Assembly: GCF_004379255.2 (NCBI RefSeq)
Contig: NC_056048.1
Coordinates: forward strand, 8,342,001-8,406,000
DNA: 64,000 bases
Direction: 5' to 3'
From: Salvia splendens
Taxonomy: Eukaryota; Streptophyta; Magnoliopsida; Lamiales; Lamiaceae
Position 1 is the first letter of the stretch. The number at the start of each line of letters is the position of its first letter. Shown in pieces: positions 21,858-31,887 of this stretch. Below the pieces are notes generated by a model. It worked only from the letters and a program-made list of their open reading frames with translations. It had not been told where the DNA came from and did no database searches. The translations under genes were made by a program, and so were the position numbers.

Positions 21858-23611
21858 CAATAACCATATATATAATAATATATATTTGATAAAAGTAGTG
21901 AAAATTTTATAAAAAGTTTTGATACAAAATTATGACTTTACTTGTGTCACAATTTTGAGATTTTATTTATTATATATAATGATATTGATATATAGCAAGA
22001 ATATATAAATATAGTAAGTTTGAAAAAATATTCAATGTACATATCCATGTTTTTAATATTTTATTGAATGTAATTTAAAAAATTTATATTATTTTTAGTC
22101 ATTGGATCTTTATATACGCATCTTAATTATGCTAAGATGTGAATACAAATTATTTCAACAAATAACCTCTTACGTGCATTCAACATTATAATTATGTTAA
22201 TTTTAATTTAGTAATTAAGTAATTAGTTAATAGAATCCTTTAATGTTTTAGGTGAATAAGACATATTTGTATACGAATGCACCTAAATTATTAAAATAAA
22301 ATTGCTATATTGGAAATAAAATTACACTTAATAAATAAAATAAAAGAGAAAGATGAGCGTCTTGAGGGGTGGAGAGCGCAAAACACACTAATTACAATAT
22401 TAATTTTAGAAGGATAAATAAATATACAAAAGGCGATTCAAAATAAGATGGCCCTATAATCACTCAATTTTAATAAAATTTGAATATAGGGTTCATACTT
22501 CCTCTTCTTCAAGTCTCTCATCATATCTCTCTTTTCCTTCCAATTTGAAAACAGAAATATTGTGATGCTCTTTCACTGCTCACTTCTCAATCTGCTCTCT
22601 CCTTGTAGCCGTGACACTCTACTGCCGCCTTCTCCGTTCCGGCATTGCTGCCTCCTTTCTAGTCATCTACTAATTTATATAGGTATATATATAGATTTCC
22701 TACCATCCAATTTATAGTGTTGTTCCAATTCACAACTTCATACTTGAGATCCATGTGGGATGAATAGGGAGAATTAGCTCTCATGCTTCATAAAATGATA
22801 ACCTTTTAGTTTATTTTCTTTTTTTTTTTCTATCCAAACCTGAAACAGGAAAGTGTGGCTATTTATGTCATACAATGTTGTTCTATTGAATATTTGATCA
22901 TAAAAAACGATGATTTGGAGCTAGAGTAGTCTGTTTGTCCTTTCATAAATTTATTTTGGTCATACCTTCTTTCTTCTTGATCTTTAATTTCTGACAATAT
23001 TTGGAGTTTCAAAGATTATTGACAAATGATTCTTGGCATGAGTGAAAAATTAATTTCCTATAGCTACAATTAGGGGCCAGGATAATACTTGAAAATCAAA
23101 TATCTCGATCAAAAATAATTTCGAAATTTGTTCTGACTCTTTCTCAAATTTTGGTAAAATTTGATTTAATTTTTTGTTATATATCGATTTCACTTAGATT
23201 TGATTCAGGAAAAAAATCCAAATTTAATTTTAATACTACTATAATAGTGTATGCATATGGGTTGATATGATTACTTTTTAGGTAGATTCTAACAAATAAT
23301 TTTGGATTTTCTACATTTTTCTAATATTTTGGATTTTTCAGTGTGATTTCTGATTCAGTATGTATTCGTAGTTTGAATTTAGAACTGAAAATTGAATATT
23401 TACCCCTAGATACAAAAAGTACTCACCACAGAAATATGAAATGGGCAATATTTTTTTCTTATTAAACAGAAACCACAAGTAAACTGGTGCTCCAAATATT
23501 TGCCAAGGTTGTGTCATTCATGTATGACAACAAAAAATAATTTAAAAAATATAGTACAAAATGAAGAAAAGTGGAAAGAGTTAGATAAAGTAGGATGGTA
23601 TTCATGAGAAG
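21858..23611. other. Intergenic, no intact gene seen
   Basis: AT-rich with a CT-rich patch at about 22495-22690 that resembles a 5' leader (TCTTCAAGTCTCTCATC, CCGCCTTCTCCG). No ATG-led reading frame follows it. The last 180 bases would be the 3' flank of the broken V-ATPase gene. Confidence 0.4.
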
Positions 23612-23810
23612 TTACTTAGTTGGGCATGTAGCTTGTGCTGATATTATAATAATGCCTAGGATGAGACCGAACAATCCAAGTGCATTGCCAAATATTTCTT
23701 AACAAAAAGCGTTGAGCACACCTACTTCCTATGATACCAAGTAAGAAGACCCCACCCACAAGGGGGAATACTATACTATGAGATGAAATTGCTCTTGTCT
23801 ACACACTAAG

Positions 23811-25051
23811 GACCCGTTTGGTAGCTATGTCATGTTTCGACTAGGCATGATACAATTCATGATACTTATCATAGTTTCAATTAGTTAAGAAATATATATT
23901 GAGGCCTCGTTTGGTAGCTATGTTACGATTAGATAAGAGGATTAATCCGGGTTTATTTGTGCATTTGGTAGCTATGTTAATAAACTTAATAGCCCGTGTT
24001 CTGTATCCGGCCCGCACAAAGCCCATTAAAAAATCTATGTTTCAGTCACATATGTAACCACCCATTTTGGCATGTTACATATCAAGGATACCTAGTTAAT
24101 TTTGCAAAATACATTTTTACCCATAATGCAAAAATTTCTAGCCCTAATCCAAAACTAACGCCTCTAATTGTTAGACTATTTCTCCAATCATCTTCGATCT
24201 CGACGCCTTGAACTACTTGTAGATCTCGCCGGAGGTGCACAACGGATTCACGATGGTGGTGGTGGCTGCGCCGATCATGGACGCCGCCATGAAAGTGAAG
24301 ACGAACTCGGCGCGGTTCTAGAGGAGCGACATCACCACGTCGTCTTTCCTAATTCCGACGGCGGAGAGGCCGGCTGCGACCTTCCGGCAGATGAGGTGCG
24401 TTTTGGCGAAGGTGTAGGATTTTCCGGCGCTGGCGCCAACGATGAGGCAGGGGCGATCTGGATACTCAGAGGAGTGCTGGAAGCAGTAGGTGTGGAGAGG
24501 AATGTCGTTGGTTGCATCCTCAAAAGAATAGTAGCTGTTATACAGTCTGTTTCATGATTTGGAAGCATATTTTGTTTTTTTCTTTATCATAAGCACATTC
24601 ATTCATTGAGAAAACGGAATCGTCCATTCACAACTCACTTATTTTGCCGGGGTGTGAAGCACATTTGTGACTATGCAAAAAAAAATTTTTTGTGCAGACA
24701 AGTTTGATTATTGAAGATGAAGCCTATCTTATGTAAAAACCCTTCACTTGAGTCGGTTTCAGAAGAGATAATGCATCAAAACGTGATCGAATCAGTTGTA
24801 TTTCTTATAGGAATAATTTGGGCAACATAAGGATAATTAAGTAATTAAATAAAATAATGAGGATAATTTTGACAATTACAATTTTAATCCTTATTTGTAA
24901 CTTGTTGAACCAAACACTTAAATAAGATAACTCTCAATTATCTTAATCTACCAAACACCCAATATATATTTCTTAACAAATTGAAACTATGATAAGTATC
25001 ATGAATTGTATCATGCCTAGTCGAAACATGACATAACTACCAAACGGGCCC
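23811..25051. mobile_element. Long inverted-repeat element A (TIR ~93 bp)
   Basis: 23811-23904 (AGGACCCGTTTGGTAGCTAT.., ..GACTAGGCATGATACAATTC, ending at ATATATATTG) pairs almost base for base with 24959-25051 read inward. Between them lie the left arm of element B, the captured 4CL piece and one arm of repeat C. No transposase. The GTTTGGTAGC termini recall hAT or Harbinger MITEs, with class uncertain. Confidence 0.8.
24188..24510 (-). pseudogene. 4-coumarate:CoA ligase exon fragment captured in a transposon
   Basis: Minus-strand translation reads [40 protein letters not shown] and [20 protein letters not shown]. After LL it meets a stop where the family has Gln, continues NRAEFVFTFMAASMIGA and VNPLCTSGEIYK, then a second stop (again Gln), then FKASRSK. 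This matches the N-terminal region of 4CL adenylating enzymes of phenylpropanoid metabolism, before the AMP-binding signature. Both stops are CAG to TAG changes. The piece is GC-rich in AT-rich surroundings and lies inside inverted-repeat arms, so it was probably captured rather than being a local gene. Confidence 0.85.
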
Positions 25052-25207
25052 TGAGTGTTTGATAGATTAAGATAATTGTGAGTTATCTTATTTAAGTGTT
25101 TGGTTCAACAAGTCACAAATAATGATTAAAATTGTAGTTGTCAAAATTATCCTCATTAATTTTATGTAATTACTTAATAATCCTTATGTTGCCCTAATAA
25201 TTCCTAT
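24808..25207. repeat. Inverted repeat C, arms ~150 bp around a 90-bp core
   Basis: 24808-24961 and 25052-25207 are inverted copies (shared words ATAACTCTCAATTATCTTAA, TTGTTGAACCAAACACTTAA, GGCAACATAAGGATAATTA). Their GGGTGTTTGRTAGATTAAG tips face each other, and the space between is exactly the right TIR of element A. The whole could form a large hairpin. Confidence 0.8.
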
Positions 25208-26096
25208 AAGTATGGGTTATGTTGCCCTAATTTTTAGTTTTGATTGATTCTAATATATCGTTATTAAATTAATATTTTATAGAAGATGTGAGACAGTGAG
25301 AGGATCTGTTCAATAAAGAACTTTAATTACGTGTGTTTAATTCTATAGGTAGTGTAGTGTATAAAAAAATTCAAAATTTATGTGTGATTCCTCTCTTGTT
25401 CAATTCTTTAATATAATATGTCTTTATCTTTAATTTAACAATAAAATATTATAATATGTGATTAATTATCTCATATTTATTATTAATCTATATTTATTAT
25501 ATATTATTAAATTTTTGTTTACCATTTTCATATAGTGATATTATTTCTAATTTTATTTAATTAGTTTATAATCTAATCAATATTTCAAAATGTCTTAGTT
25601 TGTGCATAGCACAGTGTAATACATAGTTTAAAATTTAAAATTCAAGCATAGATATTTGCATATTTCCTATCTCTAGTCTTACTCTTATATATAATTAATG
25701 ATTTCTGGGCCTACAATAGTTATTTATTTTTATGTGAAATTTTGTAATTTCACATTTTACAACAATTCAAATAATTAGATCTAAGCCAACGTTAATTATG
25801 TCTCCAGCAATAAATTGATAATACAAATTACCTTTATTACGTGATTGCATAGTTTACCCTGATTAGATGAGCAATAATTAATTATATTAAATTTGTCTTA
25901 GTTATTGCTCTTATTGATAATATCTAGCTAATTAGTAATTATAAATAATAATATACTAAACGTGCCTCATGTATAATAATATTGATTATGACTATTGTAA
26001 TATTAAAATACAATATTATCACACTTAGGTGAGTTTAATAATATGAACCTTTTTTCCTTTTCTTTTGGAGCTTATTTTTATTACCAAAGTTATATC
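25208..26096. other. Interior of element B, non-coding
   Basis: Very AT-rich sequence without ORFs longer than about 60 codons. No second gene capture was recognised here. Confidence 0.4.
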
Positions 26097-26639
26097 TAAA
26101 ATTTTAAATTATGGGTAAAAATGTATTTTGCAAAATTAACTAGGTATCCTTGATATGTAATATGCCAAAATGAGTGGTTAATATGTGACTGAAACATAGA
26201 TTTTTTAATGGGCTTTGTGCGGGCCGGATATAGAACACGGGCTATTAAGTTTATTAACATAGTTACCAAATGCACAAATAAACCCGGATTAATCATCTTA
26301 TCTAATCGTAACATAGCTACCAAACGGGGCCTAAGATTATCCGATTTGACGGTTTAAAAGAAAAGCGTTAGGCAAGCAAAGCCCACGATCATTCCAGATG
26401 CAAATATGGATTCAGGGTCATTAATCTTTGACTTAGCCACACTTTCAAGCTTTGTCTGTAGAATGATAGCAACTATCACTCCATATATTGCAACACCCTC
26501 ACAGAAAATGACACTGAAAACAAGAATGTTGGAAAAAGGTAAAGCTATGCCATTGTTAATGCTAACAAATAATTTTCTCAAGTGCAATATCAGTGCACAC
26601 CAAGAGTAGACAATCTCCACATAGAATAATGAAAAATTA

Positions 26640-26795
26640 TACTTTCTCCGTCCCATTACAAGTGAGAGGTTTCAATTCGGACGTAGTTTTGCAAAAATGA
26701 CTGTAATAAATAAGTAATTAGAAGGAAGAGAAAGTAAAGTCAGAAAAGAATACTTAATTAGAAGGAAGAGAAAGTAAAATCAGAAAAGAATACTT
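26640..26795. mobile_element. Truncated Stowaway-like MITE with internal duplication
   Basis: Starts TACTTTCTCCGTCCCATTAC like a Stowaway-like left end. A 40-bp unit is present twice in tandem (26716-26755 and 26756-26795) with one difference. The right half is missing and a (TA)n tract with another element follows. Confidence 0.6.
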
Positions 26796-26811
26796 AATAT
26801 ATATATATATA
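26796..26811. repeat. (TA)n at left border of the next element
   Basis: A short TA run directly before the GGGGTGTGAT end. Confidence 0.85.
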
Positions 26812-27893
26812 GGGGTGTGATAAACTACAAACCCCCTCAGATACAAACTATGCAAACTCTAATCCTACACATTTATTAGAAATAATCAACGCTTAGTATA
26901 GATTGTATATATAATGTCAACATTACCTATATAATTGTTCACTAAGGGTAATTTAGTGATGTAACTAAGCAGCCCACATAATTAGGTGTTAAGTTGTGAT
27001 TGAGAATCCAGTCAGTTACTCCTTTTCAACACCCACCCCTTAATCACGTTTCTTCTCTCCCCTCTCCTCCATTCGAACCCTTCGATAATCTACTGCAGTC
27101 AATCGCGTTTCTTCAAGGAACCAAGCCTCCAGCAATCGTTCGAATAATCGGTGTTGACGCGACCTCTGCTTCGGTGACATGAGTGCTAATAATCTGTGTT
27201 GACGCGACCTATGCTCCGGTGACATGAGTTCTCCGGTGACCTTTGCACCAATTTTAATCTTCGTGATTTCAATTCGATTTTAAAAGTTAGGTAGAGGAAT
27301 AAAACATTATCATGTCAGTATCATATTTGTAAATTATGCATGCAAAGTTCAACAACAACATACCAGAAATGCACCAATTCTCTATACATAATCTCATTAG
27401 CCATCATAAAAAAAAAGTTCAATGTCAGTTGTGGATAATGTCAACAGACTATTTGGGTAGTGTGTTTACTTTGCAATGTTAACGCCTAATTATGTGGGAA
27501 TGTCAACAGAATATCATTAGAACCACAATGTCAACAGAATATATATATCATGGGTAGTGGATAATGTCAGCAGAATATTTGAGTAATGTCAACGGAATAT
27601 CAGTAGAACCACAAAGGCACCACACAAATGGCAACACGAAATTGGGAACATATCTAGAACAGATCAGTGAAATGTTATTGACAAAGTTAAGGAATGGTTG
27701 GAGTGAAATGAGGGCTTTTTGTAACCGATGCATGAATCACATTCCATAAACACCCCCAGTGACATAATTTGTGTTAAGCGTTGACATCCCCATATGCATC
27801 CCAAACGTGAACCGTTGATCAATTACAAGGAGTGTGTAGGATTAAAGTTTGTAGTTTGTATTATAAATATGAGTTTGTATTTGATCACACTCC
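26812..27893. mobile_element. TIR element, (TA)n-flanked, ~1.08 kb
   Basis: The left end GGGGTGTGATAAACTACAAA and the right end read inward GGAGTGTGATCAAATACAAA are inverted. Further inward both carry ACTCTAATCCTACACA or ACTTTAATCCTACACA, giving about 60-bp TIRs. (TA)n runs lie on both sides. Inside are repeated AATGTCAACAGAATAT words (about 27420-27600) and a 31-base tandem duplication with GTTGACGCGACCT at about 27150-27230. No transposase. The CT-rich patch 27030-27090 resembles a gene leader. Confidence 0.8.
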
Positions 27894-27915
27894 TATATAT
27901 ATATATATATATATA
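27894..27915. repeat. (TA)n at right border
   Basis: A short TA run immediately after the CACTCC end. Confidence 0.85.
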
Positions 27916-28243
27916 ACTCTCTTTTATAGTATTATTTTTTCTCGTATTTTACTTTCGCTTCACTATAACTATTAAGTATTTACTATCTTTGCAAAATAGA
28001 CTTTAGTTTATTTCACTGTAATTATTTATTATTATAATGGCTGAAAACTTATAATTTTTCATTGTGTTTCTATTCTACTACACTACTACATCCCTCCTTA
28101 AAAAATTTGAGTTGATTTTTTTTTTCGTTTTTCTGTTCATCAATATTTTCAATTAATATTTTCAATTTGACTCCATTGGTATAAGCTGGCTTCTTCTCTT
28201 CGTCGTCCCTTTTGTTCTTCCTTGGTACCCTCACTGTTTCTCC

Positions 28244-30634
28244 ATGGGCGCTTCAGAATCATCTCTCACGAGCTCCAGAGTAAGAAGCCCTAACCCCATT
28301 CCCATAACTACACTTACGTCTCTCCATTTTCATTTCTCCAATTCTCCTTTCAATTCCTGCATCTTTCCGCTTGATTATTGCTATTATCGCCTTTGTATGT
28401 CGCGACAAGATTTCGGAGGATGGAATTACCACTGTTTTAGAGCGCGCGGAGGGCGTAGACCCCATTTTAGAGAGGCTTAAATCCCTCAAAATCGTAAAGT
28501 TTCACTCTATACATATTTTCTTTTATCCCTAATTTTGGTGTGTTGATTAGTTTCCCTAATTGCATCACAGACGACTCCGATACTGGCATCAGCCCCACCG
28601 GAAAGTACCTTAACCGATATCCTTGTGCGGAAGCCATTTTCTTCTACTACTTCTGGTAATAGTGCCTCCTTATTTTCCTTTGCTTTGATGTGTATCAATT
28701 TGGGTTAGGTGTGACTGCAGCAGTAGCTACTTGGAAATTAGGTTTAGATGTGGTGACATATTGTTTCATATGGCTATGTTGATCTGTGCATAATGTGAGG
28801 CTGATACTAATCTAGCTTTCCAGCTTCAATAACTGTTAATTTTGAATAAGGGAGTTCAATGCATCAAAGCATGCATAGATTTCAATAAATTGCTTTGCTC
28901 TCTGTTAACGTCTCCTACTTATTTCATTAATGTATTTCTGTAATCATGCTTGTGATGGTGTCTATATCTTCTGTTCTGTATGTTTCAAAATGATGATTGT
29001 GTTGTTTGTATTATTAACATGTGATGGAATTGAGGAAACCTGTCACTAAGCCTTAATCAAGTTGATAGTGTGAGATGCAATGAAAATCTATATTATAGTA
29101 TATTTTTTCGTATTTGTTATGAGTGATCAGTTGGACTTCATTGTAAAAATATTGTATGTCGATAGTGGAGAACTCAAAACCTTGTGCAATTTTATTGCGA
29201 ATGAGAAATGTAGTAACATTAGCGTAATTTCAGGGAAAGCGTATCTGGTGGTCACTTTCTTGCATTTTCATACCTGAATGGGAAACTCTTGTTGTTTTTC
29301 TTTTCCAATCTGTTCATTTTGAAAATAGCCTCAACCAGTATGGCTGACCCCCAATTTTTTTTATATTTCTTTTATATTTGGTCTAGGTACTTTGGATCCT
29401 AATGTGCTTCTGGAGCTTTTCACAATCTATCGCGATTGGCAGGAGGAGAAGGCACAAAAGATAACTAAAAGACAGGTTGGCCTTATCTAAGTTAATGCCT
29501 ATCACTTTTACAGTGTGTTAGCTAATTGTTTTACTATTACATTTTACTACTTGTTTGCATGGGCATGCTTATTGTCCCTTAAAAAAGTGGATACCAACAC
29601 CGATCCAGTTAAAGTTGTGCTTCAACATATGCAATCGTCTTAGATTGCCATATCGTTTGCTTGCTAGCCCCTTTTTTCTGGGAAATCATGTTATTCTATA
29701 GTGTAGGAATGCAAAGAAAGAATGTTATGTTCTGCTTCTTGTAACATCAGCGTGATGGTTGAACACCGTATGGGCATCAACCTAATTTGTTTGTTTATGT
29801 GAAGCCAGAGTGCCAGACCTAGAGAAATGTAATGGCAAATGTAGCACCATATTCTCACAGGAGGTGAAACTTGCTTATGAACATATATGTATTGGTTCTC
29901 TAGTGTATATATAAATTTGTCCCGAGGATAAAATTTCAAGGATAGATAGTGAAGGAGAAGTTCGGTTCTCCTCCCATAGAATTTGAAGCTTCATTGCACA
30001 CTTTATTGTTTGCTTGTCTTCAATCCCTTCAATACCTCTAGAGGGAGGGAAAACTGATGCATTTTCTGTATCCACTTACTTCAATATGCAGGAAGAGATA
30101 GAAAATAAAATAGAAGTTGCAGATGCTTTGGCTGTGAAGCTTCTTCAACGTTTCAATTACTCAGTCTCAGCAATGAAAACCACATCTAATCATCTATCAG
30201 AAGGTATCTGCTATATCCTAGATCTACTGAATCCTAATTTTTGGGGACTCTGATGAAAGGTAACTGTTGGCAAGTATATCTATTGTATTCATACAGTTAT
30301 GAATTATACAAATCCAGTGGTTCAAGTGACAATTCTGTTACAACTTTAGATCACATGTACATCATTTATCTAGAAGCGTACACAAGAATGGTTATGATAA
30401 TTCTTTAATTGTACAGTCCATTCATTGCAAGTTGAACTTGGAGACTTAAAAGGAAGATTAACCGAAGTTATTAGCAATTGCGATGCATTATGCAAGAGAA
30501 TAGCTAGCGAGGGTCCAGAATCACTGCAATCTTCGGTAAGGCCATTAGCAGCAGTCGCCACCGATCAAAAGACCATCTCCGTGTTAGCAGCATCTTTGTC
30601 AGAGAATCAGTCTCCACAGCAGGAGAAACAATAG
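28244..30634 (+). CDS. KxDL-like coiled-coil protein (BORC/BLOC-1-related)
   Basis: Six exons (28244-28279, 28410-28493, 28571-28655, 29387-29475, 30092-30203, 30417-30634) join in frame to 207 residues. The N-terminus is Ser-rich (MGASESSLTSS). It is followed by GITTVLERAEGVDPILERLK and STLTDILVRKPF. The C-terminal half is a predicted coiled coil: YRDWQEEKAQKITKRQEEIE, VADALAVKLLQRFNYSVSAM, LQVELGDLKGRLTEVISNCD, LCKRIASEGPESL. The last part, with its spacing of L, R and the closing PESL, resembles the KxDL domain of animal KXD1, a subunit of lysosome-positioning or BLOC-1-related complexes. I infer a role in endosome or vacuole trafficking. The exon 2 acceptor (GACAAG) is weak. All other junctions are clean GT-AG. 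No transmembrane segment or signal peptide. Confidence 0.8.
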
Positions 30635-31100
30635 TTAGTTTCTCCCTTTTCTTTTCTTAGTTGATTTCTGCTGTATATTTGTTTAAGGTGCAGTTATGTC
30701 AAGTAACCATAGTTATGTATTGTTGATCGATTCATGAAAATGAATAATAATAATTTGCCACTTTTCAAATATAGTTTCCTCACTTCCTTACAGTTTCATG
30801 GAGCTCGATTATTGGTTATTTCAAGAATGAAACAACATACCGACAGCGAAGTGTGAAGTAGGAGTACTTGTTTATGTTGTCTGACGTGAAGTAGGAGTAC
30901 TTGTTTATGTTGTCTGACTCTATATCTCATGTCTGAATCTATAAAAGTGAAGTATCGACTTAACCATTTTCCATATTTCATATGCATAGGGTAAAATGTA
31001 CATAGACAAATAATGTACATAGACAAATAGGATCGCGTATGATGCTAACTAATTTTCAATACATAATTAAGAACTATTTAAATTCTATATATTAAAAATA
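30635..31100. other. 3' UTR and intergenic with short tandem duplications
   Basis: Contains a perfect 33-bp direct duplication (30853-30885 and 30886-30918) and a GTACATAGACAAATA duplication near 31000. No coding region. Confidence 0.6.
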
Positions 31101-31472
31101 GAGTAAAGCCCAAAATTGTTACTGAACATATGCTCATTTTTTTATTTTGATCCTATTATCTTTTGAATTTTTATGTCCTGAACATTTCAACTCGGATCAT
31201 AATTGGTCCTACACTAACAATTCTGTCAATTTTAAAATAGTTTTAACTCGGTTTTGACCAATTTTTAAATGGTTTTTAACCCGAATGGGACTGTTAAAAC
31301 CATCAAAATTGGTCAAGATCGGGTTAAAACCGTTTAAAAATTGACGGAATTGTTAGTGTATGATCAATTGTGATCCGAGTTGAAATGTTCAGGATGCAAA
31401 AATTCAAAAGATAAAGTATATGACCAAAATCATAAAATGAAATATGTTCAGGACCAATTATGGCCTCTACTC
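31101..31472. mobile_element. Mutator-like foldback MITE with 9-bp target duplication
   Basis: Nearly the whole 372 bp is one inverted repeat. The left reads GAGTAAAGCCCAAAATTG, TCCTGAACATTTCAACTCGG and AATTCTGTCAATTTT. The right half is its complement ending CCTCTACTC. The perfect 9-bp duplication TTAAAAATA flanks it (31092-31100 and 31473-31481), which fits Mutator-like elements. Non-coding. Confidence 0.9.
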
Positions 31473-31735
31473 TTAAAAATATCAATATAAAGTTATAAGT
31501 TTATTAACAAAATATTGTGTGGATAAACTTAGGTCATTGTGTTGACATGTAAATATACATATCAACACAAAATTGTGTTAATAAACTTATATCATTGTAT
31601 CTATAAATATATATTATTGAGATAGCTCTAAGTTTTGTATTGAAAACTAATTACTACTATTTTTTTATCACATCCCTAGACGGATATACATGCCGCGGGC
31701 AACCGTTTGGAGAGTCTAAATTTCCTCTAGAATCT

Positions 31736-31827
31736 AGCTGAAAAATATCATGGTCGCCCACTCCAAGTGTAGAAATACAGTAGCTGAAAAATATCATGGT
31801 CGCCCACTCCAAGTGTAGAAATACAGT
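31736..31827 (+). repeat. 46-bp tandem duplication
   Basis: The unit AGCTGAAAAATATCATGGTC..AAATACAGT is present twice without differences (31736-31781, 31782-31827), so the duplication is recent. Confidence 0.9.
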
Positions 31828-31887
31828 AGTTTTCAATACATGTCATATAAAATCCATTAGCCTATTAGCCAAGTTATTAGCCTTTTA

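Larger units (their letters stand above)
23902..26333. mobile_element. Long inverted-repeat element B (TIR ~230 bp), overlapping A
   Basis: 23902-24131 (GAGGCCTCGTTTGGTAGCTA.., GGATTAATCCGGGTTTATTT.., CCGGCCCGCACAAAGCCCAT..) pairs with 26097-26333 on the other strand over about 230 bases. Its left arm starts inside element A and its right arm lies outside A, so the two are interlocked rather than nested. Confidence 0.8.
23612..26513 (-). pseudogene. V-type H+-ATPase proteolipid subunit c'' (VHA-c''), split by transposons
   Basis: Two minus-strand pieces match the c'' proteolipid. 26513-26372 begins right after a TTTTCAG acceptor and reads SVIFCEGVAIYGVIVAIILQ, TKLESVAKSKINDPESIFAS and GMIVGFACL. 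23790-23612 reads GIIGSRCAQ, shifts frame, then IFGNALGLFGLILGIII, ISAQATCPTK and a stop. These cover transmembrane helices of the membrane rotor subunit that carries protons through V0. The Glu-containing IFCEGVAIYG helix is present. The 2.5-kb transposon cluster 23811-26333 lies between the two pieces, probably in a former intron. Earlier exons are absent upstream (MITE and TIR element instead). The frameshift and missing 5' half make it a pseudogene. Confidence 0.85.

Noticed and set aside
24168..24557. A 129-codon plus-strand ORF rich in Gly, Ala and Asp
   Set aside because: It is the antisense of the GC-rich 4CL fragment, which reads correctly on the minus strand.
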